DNA of 64,000 bases from positions 2,232,001-2,296,000 of the forward strand of contig NZ_CP042476.1 in assembly GCF_007993795.1 (NCBI RefSeq), written 5' to 3'. This document shows, piece by piece, positions 28,115 to 36,213 of this stretch; position 1 is the stretch's first letter; every line of letters begins with the position of its first letter. The position numbers were made by a program, and so were the translations under genes. Below the pieces are notes generated by a model that had not been told where the DNA came from, ran no database searches, and saw only the letters and a list, made by a program, of their open reading frames with translations. Source of the DNA: Antarcticibacterium arcticum (GTDB lineage: Bacteria; Bacteroidota; Bacteroidia; Flavobacteriales; Flavobacteriaceae).

Positions 28115-29446
28115 CTAAAATTTAAGATCGGTTACCGGTATTCCAAAATACAGCTCGATCACTTTTAATTTAAATATATAATCGTATTTGGTCCTAACCA
28201 CTTCGGTTTGGGCATTTTCGTATCTAAGTTTGGACTGACTGAAATCAAAGGCATTGGTCATTCCCACATCAAATCTTTGTGAGGCATAATCAAAAGCCAG
28301 TTCCTGCGCCCTTTGGGCAGCCTGTGCAGCCTCATAGGCTTTCAATGCTCCCCTTGCTTCCACATAGGCCTGGTAAACATTGGATTCCAGGTCCAGCTCT
28401 GCCTGCTCGAGTTGATATTCTGCACGCAGCACGTTTATCTGGTTTCGCTTCACCTGGTTCCTGGCGGCAAAGCCGTTCAACACCGGAATGTTGAGCTGCA
28501 ATCCATAGGAGGTCCCGTCATTATCATACAGCTGGGTAACAAAATCCCTGCGAAAGGGGTCATTATCTGCATACCGGGTATTGTAATTAAAGAAGGCGTT
28601 CACAGTAGGATAATAGGCACCTCGCGCAAGCTGCACGTCTTTTTCGGCTATTTTCTTATTCTCTTCAGCTATACGTATCTCGTACCGCTCTTCCCGGGCA
28701 CGGTTAATAATATCTGCCGGGGAATTCAGTAAAATATCTTCACCATAAACATCATAATCGTAATCTACAATGTCAAAATTGGCGTAATCTTTTATAAGCA
28801 GGGTTTGGGCAAGGCTAATAAGGGAGATCTCAATATTGTTTTCAGCAATAACAATGCGCTGTTGTTCATCGGCATTGGTAGCTTCAATTTCCAGGAAATC
28901 CCCTCTTGGCAATACCCCGGCATCTACCAGTTCCCTGGTACGGTCCAACTGGCCGCGGGTAACTTCATTTTGCGCAAGCAATACCTGAAGCGATTGTTTA
29001 TTGAAAAGAACCTGTAAATACGAGTTGGCCACAAACAGGGCAATATCATCCTTCATTTTTTCCAGGGAATACCGGCTGGACATTTCAGATAATTTTGCGC
29101 GTTGCATTTCCCTTATATTCCTCAATCCGTCAAAAAGTGTAAGGGCGGTTGTGGCATTTCCCGAAAAGGAAGTAAAGCGTGTGGTCTCAAACTGGTTGGT
29201 AGTTGGGTTAATGGTCAAACCACTGCTATTGGCGAGATTGGAGTTGATATTTAGGGATGGAATAAAATTTCCAAGGGCGTCCCGTCTTGCGATCTCTGCA
29301 AACTGCAGGTCAAGTTCGCTTTGTTTTACTGAAATATTATTCTCTAAAGCATGGGCCACACATTCCTGGAGGGTCCACTTTTTTTGCTGTGCCTGAATAT
29401 TTATGAAAGCTAATAAAGCTATTACGAGTACTATTAATTTTTTCAT
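28115..29446 (-). CDS. TolC-family outer membrane efflux channel
   Basis: 443 residues: signal peptide ending INIQAQ, then two OEP repeats of long amphipathic helices (ECVAHALENNISVKQSELDL at the start; SKLRYENAQTEVVRTKYDY at the end) typical of TolC-like proteins. It forms the outer-membrane channel of a tripartite pump with the adjoining adaptor. First gene of the TolC-adaptor-tsaB unit. The 251 bp upstream (29447-29697) hold no gene; no convincing promoter was seen there. Confidence 0.93.
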   Translation of the reverse strand: MKKLIVLVIALLAFINIQAQQKKWTLQECVAHALENNISVKQSELDLQFAEIARRDALGNFIPSLNINSNLANSSGLTINPTTNQFETTRFTSFSGNATTALTLFDGLRNIREMQRAKLSEMSSRYSLEKMKDDIALFVANSYLQVLFNKQSLQVLLAQNEVTRGQLDRTRELVDAGVLPRGDFLEIEATNADEQQRIVIAENNIEISLISLAQTLLIKDYANFDIVDYDYDVYGEDILLNSPADIINRAREERYEIRIAEENKKIAEKDVQLARGAYYPTVNAFFNYNTRYADNDPFRRDFVTQLYDNDGTSYGLQLNIPVLNGFAARNQVKRNQINVLRAEYQLEQAELDLESNVYQAYVEARGALKAYEAAQAAQRAQELAFDYASQRFDVGMTNAFDFSQSKLRYENAQTEVVRTKYDYIFKLKVIELYFGIPVTDLKF

Positions 29447-29697
29447 AATGGTTGTTGTATGGAATAGGTCTATGAAAAGGAAAAGATGTTACAATTCAAA
29501 TGAAATTTCCTTACAGATTTTTTCTGAACTTTCTCCAATTTTTGAATTCTCCGGAAGGTTCAATAAGCCTCTGTTTATGAATTCTTCTGAAAGGAAGCAA
29601 AGAAAAAAGTGATCTAACCTACCGGCAAGTAAGACCCGGCGCAGCAGAATTTGTTACAACAGGGAATGTTATAAAAAAGTTAATTTTTAACGAAAAT

Positions 29698-29925
29698 TTA
29701 AGAGGAAGGATCTTTTTTCGAGCGGAAAGACCTGTAAATAAAAAACGCTATGCCTCCCATAAGAAGATAAGGGAAAACCATAAGATACACTATCCCGTCA
29801 TTAATTCCCTGGGCGGCTGCCTGGGAATCTTCACTTTCCAGAACGGCACGGCACATAGCACATTGCGCCTCTGCCAGAGCCGGCATTAAAAGGAGGAGAA
29901 GAAATATACCAAGCTTTACTTTCAT
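29698..29925 (-). CDS. small secreted/membrane protein with a CxxC motif
   Basis: 75 residues: signal peptide ending AEAQ, immediately followed by CAMCRAVLES, then one transmembrane helix (IVYLMVFPYLLMGGIAFFIY) and a basic tail. The CxxC sits at the likely mature N-terminus, outside the cytoplasmic membrane. It is the last gene of the oxidase assembly cluster, with its own promoter, which suggests (inference) a role in metal or haem handling for the oxidase. I know similar small proteins in this position in flavobacteria only as hypothetical. Confidence 0.72.
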   Translation of the reverse strand: MKVKLGIFLLLLLMPALAEAQCAMCRAVLESEDSQAAAQGINDGIVYLMVFPYLLMGGIAFFIYRSFRSKKDPSS

Positions 29926-29950
29926 TGTATCAATCCTTAAAACAGGAGGT

Positions 29951-29981
29951 CAAATTTACAAAACCAATGGGGCATTTACAA
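29951..29981 (-). promoter_or_regulatory. promoter of the small CxxC protein gene
   Basis: Minus strand: TTG (29981-29979), 20 bp, TAAATTTG (29958-29951), 25 bp before the ATG. It lies just past the stop of the DUF420 gene. Confidence 0.55.
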
Positions 29982-29991
29982 TACCGGGCAG

Positions 29992-30525
29992 TTAATAGTA
30001 AGGAAACATGAGAATATATACCAGCACCCCGGTAACTGCCACATATAACCAGATGGGAAATGTCCATTTGGCAATTTTCTTATGTTTTTCATATTGGCCG
30101 GTAAGCCCGCGGTACATAGTGAACAACACCAGCGGAACAATAATAGCCGATAGCACAATGTGGGTAATAAGAATAAAAAAGTATATATACCTAAGGCTTC
30201 CTTCCCCACCATAGGGCACGGGGTCATTGCTTATTTTGGAGATCACGTAACTCACCAGAAATACGGCTGAAAGCACAAAAGCGGTGATCATAAAATTACG
30301 GTGCCGTTTAAAGTCCCCTATCCTCATGAAATAATATCCCGCCAGCAGCAGTATGGCGGTAGAACCATTTATAACTGCATGAAACAAAGGAAAGGTGCCG
30401 GACTGGGCGCCAAAAATATTATAGCGTTGCGGCAGGTACATCAAAATAAGCACCAGTACCGGTACCACAATAGATAAGGTTATAATAAGGGGTACAGCGA
30501 CCCTGTCTTTTGTTCTTAATTCCAT
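29992..30525 (-). CDS. DUF420 membrane protein (oxidase assembly type)
   Basis: 177 residues with five transmembrane helices and conserved histidines in FPLFHAVINGST, KRHRNFM and ILITHIVLSAIIVP, the pattern of DUF420 proteins (Bacillus CtaM/YozB relatives), which are needed for haem-copper oxidase activity. The ATG region touches the stop of the upstream SCO gene (both at 30525), so the two are coupled. Placed within a cluster of oxidase subunits, this supports a role in oxidase maturation. Confidence 0.88.
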   Translation of the reverse strand: MELRTKDRVAVPLIITLSIVVPVLVLILMYLPQRYNIFGAQSGTFPLFHAVINGSTAILLLAGYYFMRIGDFKRHRNFMITAFVLSAVFLVSYVISKISNDPVPYGGEGSLRYIYFFILITHIVLSAIIVPLVLFTMYRGLTGQYEKHKKIAKWTFPIWLYVAVTGVLVYILMFPYY

Positions 30526-31256
30526 TAAAGCAGGTTATTTATATCTTCCATCAAAATGTCTATTTGGGGAGTCTCCTGCCCTTCTGTGATAGATTTGTTC
30601 TGTTCTATGTAACCCCTGTAATATATAATGGGATTTCCATGGGAATCTGTCCTGGACCGCACATAGCCTTCCTTATCTATTAGGGCAAATAAGCCGGAAT
30701 GCGCGAAGCCTCCGGGGGCTGTTTCCTCTTTCCCGGCGTAGATGCCAAAGCCTGCATTGGCAAGCTCATAGATCTTTTCCCTGTCTCCCGTGAGAAAATT
30801 CCAGTTAGGATTGGTAACCCCGTAATTTTCGGCATATGCACGCAATACTTCGGGAGTGTCAAATTCAGGATCTATAGTAAAAGAGGCTATTCCGAAGTCA
30901 TCCTCACCTTTGAACTCATTCTGAACGTCAATAAGGTTGCGGTTCATAATTGGGCAAATGGAAGGGCAGGTTGTAAAAAAGAATTCTATAACATACACCT
31001 TACCAAGGTAATCCCGGTTGGTAATGGTGTCGCCATGCTGGTTCACAAAACTAAAATCGGGCACCCGCTTCTTTTCCCCATATTGTTCAATGTAGACCAT
31101 CTTGCCCGCATCCCGGGTTTTCTCTTTGTCCTTTACATTCAACCGGTCCTGTTCCACGATGTCGTTATTCCTTACCTTATCAATAATGCGGGGGATAAAG
31201 ATGATCCCGAAGATCAAAATTATAAGCGAAACCCCTATATATGATTTATTTTTCAT
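30525..31256 (-). CDS. SCO1/SenC-family copper chaperone for cytochrome oxidase
   Basis: SCO proteins deliver copper to the CuA site of cytochrome c oxidase. From the ATG at 31256 (MKNKSYIGVSLIILIFG) the product has 243 residues: an N-terminal membrane anchor, a thioredoxin-like domain with the copper-binding CPSICP cysteines in FFFTTCPSICPIM, and the histidine ligand further on (GGFAHSGLFALID). The longer frame start at 31298 lacks support because 14 extra residues precede a normal anchor sequence. Neighbours are DUF420 and a cysteine-less thioredoxin-like protein. Confidence 0.94.
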   Translation of the reverse strand: MKNKSYIGVSLIILIFGIIFIPRIIDKVRNNDIVEQDRLNVKDKEKTRDAGKMVYIEQYGEKKRVPDFSFVNQHGDTITNRDYLGKVYVIEFFFTTCPSICPIMNRNLIDVQNEFKGEDDFGIASFTIDPEFDTPEVLRAYAENYGVTNPNWNFLTGDREKIYELANAGFGIYAGKEETAPGGFAHSGLFALIDKEGYVRSRTDSHGNPIIYYRGYIEQNKSITEGQETPQIDILMEDINNLL

Positions 31257-31330
31257 GGGTAGATATATATTGTTTTGGAAGGCCTTTGAGCACAACACAC
31301 CCCCCTCAAGGAAATGTATTCAAGCTCATT

Positions 31331-31978
31331 TTATTCTTTGGTAAGCCTTTCGTTATTCTTTTTGAGCGCAAGGCGGTACTCTGCAAGGATCACCTTCACA
31401 TCATCATTCATTTTATTGTTTAGCTCTGAAACCGAACGGGAATCATAGCCGTACAGGGTACCTTTATCTTCGTCGTCATTCCGGCCCCGTAAATTACGGT
31501 CCTTATCAATTATAAACACATAAGGGGTTTGCAGGTTGGCATCCAGTTTTAGATCTGTTTGAAACGAATTAAAAACTTCCTGTACCTGTTCAGGCGTTCC
31601 AAAAGCAAAGTTCCAGTAACCGGAATTGGTGACCCCTTCAAATTCAGATACAAATTTTTCAGATTGTGCCCTTGCCTCTTCAGGAAGAATAATGATGAAT
31701 TGAAAGTCTTCAAATTCATAGAATTTGGAAAGTATCTTACGGTCCAGGTTAAAGGTATTTCCTGCAAGTGCCTGCGGATCTGTCCCAAAAAAGGCTACAA
31801 TATTGATCTTATTGTTAAAAGTAACGGCGGTATCCCGCGAGGAATCCAAATGGACTATGTCCCCTACCTCTGTGGTTAAGACCGGAAGTTTGGCAAAATT
31901 ATTTACGCCCGAAGCAAAAAACAAATAAGCGATTATTGGCAAGAGAAATAAAACTGCGAGAACAAGAAACTTCTTCAT
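31331..31978 (-). CDS. membrane-anchored thioredoxin-like protein lacking the active cysteines
   Basis: 215 residues: N-terminal anchor (FLVLAVLFLLPIIAYLFF), then a domain whose order of strands resembles SCO/thioredoxin proteins. Where CxxxC is expected it reads VAFFGTDPQALAG, with no cysteine, and there is the later segment TPYVFIIDKDRNLRGR typical of the thioredoxin cis-proline region and last strands. So it is probably a non-redox homologue of SCO. It lies 74 bp upstream of sco and downstream of a palindromic hairpin after coxIV. Function unknown; an oxidase assembly role is inferred from position. Confidence 0.7.
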   Translation of the reverse strand: MKKFLVLAVLFLLPIIAYLFFASGVNNFAKLPVLTTEVGDIVHLDSSRDTAVTFNNKINIVAFFGTDPQALAGNTFNLDRKILSKFYEFEDFQFIIILPEEARAQSEKFVSEFEGVTNSGYWNFAFGTPEQVQEVFNSFQTDLKLDANLQTPYVFIIDKDRNLRGRNDDEDKGTLYGYDSRSVSELNNKMNDDVKVILAEYRLALKKNNERLTKE

Positions 31979-32010
31979 AAAAACCGCCTTTCATAAGGGA
32001 GTACAAAAAT

Positions 32011-32040
32011 AAAAAGACGGTTTTTAAAAACCGTCTTTTC
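32011..32040 (-). terminator. palindromic hairpin after coxIV
   Basis: Perfect palindrome AAAAGACGGTTTTT/AAAAACCGTCTTTT (32012-32039). With T-rich 3' sides on both strands it can end transcription of the cox genes, or lower read-through to the SCO-like genes. Confidence 0.75.
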
Positions 32041-32063
32041 AATCACATTTAACTTATATATTT

Positions 32064-32426
32064 TTAGAAATCCCAGGCTACCTTGTTGTTCCTGAAAACT
32101 TCGTACACATAATCGCCCTCAATTAAAAGAATGAAAAGCAGGTAAGCGATAAGGAATACCGATGTCCATACAATTGCCCTTCTAAGGCCTTTCGCTTCCC
32201 CTTCCAGGTGCATAAACGCCCAGGCGATGTAATATGCCTTATAGAGGGTTAATATTATAAAGATCCAGTTAAGCAGTTTCATGCTTAAAAAGGTATAGTC
32301 TATAAGAAAATCGGGTTTCAGGATCCCCAGGACCACTTCCACCAGGGTTACTACAGAAAGGATCACAAATACCAACCAGATCCTTTTGGTATTTGATTCG
32401 TGTGTATGTGTTGAACTATGTGCCAT
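32064..32426 (-). CDS. cytochrome c oxidase subunit IV family protein
   Basis: 120 residues from the ATG at 32426 (MAHSSTHTHESN). A His-rich hydrophilic N-terminus precedes three transmembrane helices (IWLVFVILSVVTLVEVVLGI; FIILTLYKAYYIAWAFMHLEGE; IVWTSVFLIAYLLFILLIEGDY). This matches the prokaryotic cytochrome oxidase subunit IV (COX4_pro) pattern, including YYIAxAFMHLExE. A TTG two codons earlier is less likely. It is 17 bp downstream of the second coxIII gene. Confidence 0.9.
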   Translation of the reverse strand: MAHSSTHTHESNTKRIWLVFVILSVVTLVEVVLGILKPDFLIDYTFLSMKLLNWIFIILTLYKAYYIAWAFMHLEGEAKGLRRAIVWTSVFLIAYLLFILLIEGDYVYEVFRNNKVAWDF

Positions 32427-32443
32427 TTTCAATTATTTCAGAA

Positions 32444-33424
32444 TTAAACCAGGTAAAAGAAGGTAAATACAAAAACCCAAACCAAATCTACAAAGTGCCA
32501 GTACAATCCTACTTTTTCAACCATTTCATAACTTCCGCGGCGCTCGTAAGTACCAAGCAATACATTAAAGAAGATAATGATGTTGATTAGGACCCCGGTA
32601 AATACGTGGAAACCGTGGAAACCGGTAATAAAGAAGAAGAAATCTGCAAACAAAGGCACGCCGTACTCATTTTGAGAAAGGTTTGCACCTTCTACCACAC
32701 CGGCGCCTTCAGCAGCAAGTTTGCGTTCAGATTCTGCCCTGGTAAGAACGGTTTTTTCACCATCGGCATTGATAGCCTGAGTTCTTATAAGAATATTTTC
32801 ATTGGCAAGGAAACTTGCCTTTACATCTTCAATAGAATAGGTAGGAAGTGCAGCTTCTTCAGTAAACCAAAGGCCGTTTGACCTCTCATGTTGCACCCTC
32901 GTGGCAGCAGAAGCGGTCACAAAATCGGCAAGGGCCACTCTTTTTCCGTCTTCATCTACAAACTGCAGGATATTCCCTCCGTTTGTAGTAACTGCACCAT
33001 ATTCACCTTTTATAAAATTCTTCCATTCCCAGGCCTGAGACCCAAGGAAGATCACCCCACCTACAATGGTAAGGGCCATATAAAATACCACCTTGGATTT
33101 TTTCATCTGGTGGCCGGCATCTACTGCCAGTACCATAGTAACCGATGAAAAGATTAGGATAAAGGTCATTAACGCTACATAATACATTGGAGCGTCTACC
33201 CCATGCATAAATGGAAAGTGATTGAAGACCTCATCGGCAATTGGCCAGGAGTCGATAAATTTAAATCGAGAGAAACCGTACGCTGCAAGGAATCCTGAAA
33301 ATGTAAGCGCATCAGAAACGATGAAAAACCACATCATCATTTTACCGTAACTTGCCCTTAATGGTTCATTTCCACCGCCCCAGGTTTTACCTTCGGTGCC
33401 TGTTCTAATAACAGTAGCTTCCAT
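32444..33424 (-). CDS. cytochrome c oxidase subunit III, with a large extramembrane insert
   Basis: 326 residues. The first ~130 and last ~90 are transmembrane helices of the subunit III fold, with the conserved ITGFHGFHVFTGVLINI and YWHFVDLVWVFVFTFFYL motifs. Between them a hydrophilic stretch of about 105 residues (about 130-235) is inserted before the fifth helix, as in other Bacteroidota homologues. It belongs to an aa3-type terminal oxidase together with the next coxIII-like gene and coxIV. Subunits I and II are not in this window. Confidence 0.93.
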   Translation of the reverse strand: MEATVIRTGTEGKTWGGGNEPLRASYGKMMMWFFIVSDALTFSGFLAAYGFSRFKFIDSWPIADEVFNHFPFMHGVDAPMYYVALMTFILIFSSVTMVLAVDAGHQMKKSKVVFYMALTIVGGVIFLGSQAWEWKNFIKGEYGAVTTNGGNILQFVDEDGKRVALADFVTASAATRVQHERSNGLWFTEEAALPTYSIEDVKASFLANENILIRTQAINADGEKTVLTRAESERKLAAEGAGVVEGANLSQNEYGVPLFADFFFFITGFHGFHVFTGVLINIIIFFNVLLGTYERRGSYEMVEKVGLYWHFVDLVWVFVFTFFYLV

Positions 33425-33469
33425 ATGGAATAATTGAATTTAAGTGATGAGCAAAAATAGACAAATTTA

Positions 33470-34051
33470 TTATCTAAAGAAATATAAAAATAAAAACAGG
33501 TAAACCCACAGAACATCCAAAAAGTGCCAAAACGTTGCACCCAGCTCCATTCCAAGCATTTGACCCGAATGGTAGCGTTGTTTAAAATGGTTATAAATTA
33601 CCACCAGAAGCACGATGAGGCCTGCCACCAGGTGGGCAAGATGCACCAGTACCACCACATATATAAACGATGTGGTTACGGTACTTTCACTTCCGGTAAA
33701 ATAATAGCCTGCAGAAATGATCTCGGCAAAACTCTGAAACTGTAGCACCACAAATACAATTCCCAGCACCAGGGTTGCCAGCAGGAACAGGGTCGCGTTC
33801 CTGCGGTTGTCTTTTTCAACACTTCTTTTTGCAAGAATAAAGGTTAAACTGCTGATTATAATAACCAGCGTGCTCCAGTACAGCGCAGGCGGCAGATCAA
33901 AACCCGAGATCCAGTCCGGCCGGTTCTTGCTTACCACATAGGCACTGGTTAATCCCGCAAACATCATTACCATACTTATGATGCCAAACCAAAGCATCAT
34001 TTTCTTTGCCCGGGCAACTTTCTGTTCCCTGGTTCCTTGGGTTAAATCCAT
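33470..34051 (-). CDS. cytochrome c oxidase subunit III-like protein, short form
   Basis: 193 residues with five helices and the family end HLAHLVAGLIVLLVVIYNH ... TFWHFLDVLWVYLFLFLYF. It is the second subunit III-type gene in tandem with the longer one; the pair is usual in Bacteroidota. Its start overlaps the end of ctaB by 10 bp, implying coupled translation. Confidence 0.92.
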   Translation of the reverse strand: MDLTQGTREQKVARAKKMMLWFGIISMVMMFAGLTSAYVVSKNRPDWISGFDLPPALYWSTLVIIISSLTFILAKRSVEKDNRRNATLFLLATLVLGIVFVVLQFQSFAEIISAGYYFTGSESTVTTSFIYVVVLVHLAHLVAGLIVLLVVIYNHFKQRYHSGQMLGMELGATFWHFLDVLWVYLFLFLYFFR

Positions 34052-34944
34052 TCTCTTATAAATTTATCTAATACATATATTATTTGTAGCAAAGTGATGT
34101 AAGACACACTCGCGAACATTAACTTTTTGGCTGAAAAAGCATCCCTTTTCTTATACAGGTTAAAGGCATAATACAACATCCCCAGGCCAAGGAACAGGAT
34201 CAACACTCCTGAAAGCGGGGTAAGGTACAGTTTCCCGGTCACGCCCAGCACGGGAATAAGCGACACGAGGATGGTCCAGACGGAATACAGTATAATTTGA
34301 ATAGCGGTGCCTTTATCGCGTTTGCCCGTGGGCAACATAAAGAATCCCCCTTTTTTATAATCGTCAAACAACCACCAGCCAATAGCCCAGAAATGCGGGA
34401 ATTGCCAGAAGAACTGTATCATGAACAGCGTACCGGGTTCTATGCTGAAATCGTTGGTGGCAGCAACCCAGCCCAGCATGAATGGAATAGCGCCTGGAAA
34501 AGCCCCCACAAATACCGAAAGCGGAGTTTTGGTCTTTAAGGGCGTGTAAATGCTCACATAAAGGAAAATGCTAATTGCCCCAAACATCGCAGTTTTGGGG
34601 TTTATAATATATAATACGATTAAACCAAGGATGGTAAAAGTGCTGGCAATGATAAAAGCCGTATTCACGCTCATCCTGCCGGAAGGGATAGGCCGGTTAC
34701 GGGTACGGTCCATCAGGGCGTCCAGGTCTTTTTCTATGATCTGGTTATAGGCGTTGGACGCGCCTACCATAAGATAGCCTCCAATTGCCAGTAAGAGAAC
34801 GGTGACAAAATTTACAACTTCGGCCCCCAAAAAGTAACCCGCAACCGAGGAAAAGACCACGCTTATTGCCAAACGCATTTTGGTGATCTCCTTAAAATCT
34901 GTAAAAACTGAAACTGAGGGAGTATGTACGCGGGTATTACTCAA
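34042..34944 (-). CDS. ctaB: protoheme IX farnesyltransferase (haem O synthase)
   Basis: Adds a farnesyl group to haem B to make haem O, the precursor of haem A for aa3 oxidases. 300 residues, about eight membrane helices, and the prenyltransferase motif NAYNQIIEKDLDALMDRTRNR with the aspartates that bind magnesium-diphosphate. A second Asp-rich loop (WWLFDDYKKGG) follows in mid-protein. First gene of ctaB-coxIII-coxIII-coxIV, read from the promoter at 34967-34996. Confidence 0.96.
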   Translation of the reverse strand: MSNTRVHTPSVSVFTDFKEITKMRLAISVVFSSVAGYFLGAEVVNFVTVLLLAIGGYLMVGASNAYNQIIEKDLDALMDRTRNRPIPSGRMSVNTAFIIASTFTILGLIVLYIINPKTAMFGAISIFLYVSIYTPLKTKTPLSVFVGAFPGAIPFMLGWVAATNDFSIEPGTLFMIQFFWQFPHFWAIGWWLFDDYKKGGFFMLPTGKRDKGTAIQIILYSVWTILVSLIPVLGVTGKLYLTPLSGVLILFLGLGMLYYAFNLYKKRDAFSAKKLMFASVSYITLLQIIYVLDKFIREWI

Positions 34945-34966
34945 AAATGCATTTTTAAATTGGATG

Positions 34967-34996
34967 CAAAGATACTCCTTAATTGGATTTTACCAA
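34967..34996 (-). promoter_or_regulatory. promoter of the ctaB-cox cluster
   Basis: Minus strand: TTG (34996-34994), 19 bp, TATCTTTG (34974-34967), 22 bp before the ATG. Matches the Bacteroidota consensus well. The rest of the gap to 35160 holds no gene, only a small inverted repeat CAGAC/GTCTG at 35105-35122. Confidence 0.68.
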
Positions 34997-35160
34997 GAGG
35001 CCAAATATGTTAATTTACAGACCAGTGGGGATTGGGTGGTTATTGGGGGAATGAGTGGTATTTTTGGAGATGCATTCTTTTTTCTGAACATTTAATATTT
35101 GATTACCAGACAAGTTACGTCTGTTTCAGCCTTAAGGATATTAAATAACAATTTTTCAAA

Positions 35161-36213
35161 TTAACCTGTTATTTGCGATGAACCATTGTTATGTTTTGTT
35201 TCCATTTTGACACTTTTGAGAGAAATATTAGTCACTTTAACAAGTTTTGTCGCATTACATTTAATTAAATCTTGATTAAATATTACAAGGTTTTTACCGT
35301 TTATATCCAGTGAACTTTGAAACCGAATACCTTCTGCTCCCGTGAACACTTTGATGAATTCACAAATAAATTGGGTTGGTATATATTCAATTTCACTATC
35401 ATAACGGCGCATTGGTTTAGATAAATCGCTGCTAATTTTCTCCCTGAGTAATTTACCCTTTATAGCTTGATTCACTCTTTCTGGTTGAAAGAGTGATGTA
35501 TCCTCAGTGAAATCAACAATTTTAATTGATTGATCTGTAATTAATTTAAACTCTCCAATAGTAACTTCATCCAAATATGAAGCCCTAACTTCATAAAGAA
35601 CAGTTTCCTCATTATCACTAAGATAAAGGTATGGTATTCCTAATGGGTTAGCCCTACCGCCTCCAACTCTTTCTTTTGGAGGACATTTCATTTCAAATGA
35701 TTTATATGAATTTTGTCCACTTATATGGTGTACTCTAGCTCTATAAAGCGAAACATCATGTCCCAGTTGAAATTGAGTATTAAAAAATCCATCCCAACCC
35801 AACTCCTCCGTCAAATAAATAATATCCGTCAAAAATCTTTTTCCCCATTTCAATTCATCTTTTAATATTTCCCAATGGGATATATTATCGAGAATATCTT
35901 GTATATAATTGACCTTACTATCTGCATTTAATATGCTTGTTTTTAATTTTGGCAATAAATAGTTTAATATATAAGATCCAGATTTATGATTCGAAAACAA
36001 TCCAAAGTTTTCGTGAATTTTATTATTAAGTGAAATACCTGAATCGTCAGGATCATAATTATCAATTAATTCTTGAAAAAAATCCTGGAGTTCATCTAAT
36101 AAAATAATAAAGGAATCATTATTTCTGCAAATATCGCATTGGCCAGATTTTTCGAATGATTCAATATATCCTATCAATTCCTTATCAGAAAAACATTTAG
36201 AACAAACATTCAT
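35161..36213 (-). CDS. RES-domain protein with N-terminal zinc ribbon
   Basis: 350 residues. The start has a four-cysteine zinc site (Cys4, Cys7, Cys26, Cys29). A helical linker follows to about residue 150, then a RES domain with its three name-giving positions in order: Arg158 in LYRAR, Glu208 in TVLYEVRA and Ser300/301 in GIRFQSS, with the usual IPTQF segment at 278-282. Known RES toxins (MbcT, Res) break down NAD+ and are held by a small Xre/antitoxin partner; none is encoded here. The gene starts on the stop of the sce7725-type gene (TAATG, 36211-36215), as last member of a three-gene operon. The whole operon is visibly richer in A+T than its surroundings, which suggests transfer. Inferred role: NAD+-depleting effector. 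Confidence 0.82.
   Translation of the reverse strand: MNVCSKCFSDKELIGYIESFEKSGQCDICRNNDSFIILLDELQDFFQELIDNYDPDDSGISLNNKIHENFGLFSNHKSGSYILNYLLPKLKTSILNADSKVNYIQDILDNISHWEILKDELKWGKRFLTDIIYLTEELGWDGFFNTQFQLGHDVSLYRARVHHISGQNSYKSFEMKCPPKERVGGGRANPLGIPYLYLSDNEETVLYEVRASYLDEVTIGEFKLITDQSIKIVDFTEDTSLFQPERVNQAIKGKLLREKISSDLSKPMRRYDSEIEYIPTQFICEFIKVFTGAEGIRFQSSLDINGKNLVIFNQDLIKCNATKLVKVTNISLKSVKMETKHNNGSSQITG

Noticed and set aside
35105..35122. Terminator of the RES operon
   Set aside because: Inverted repeat of only 5 bp (CAGAC/GTCTG) with no clear T run on the minus strand. Too weak to call.
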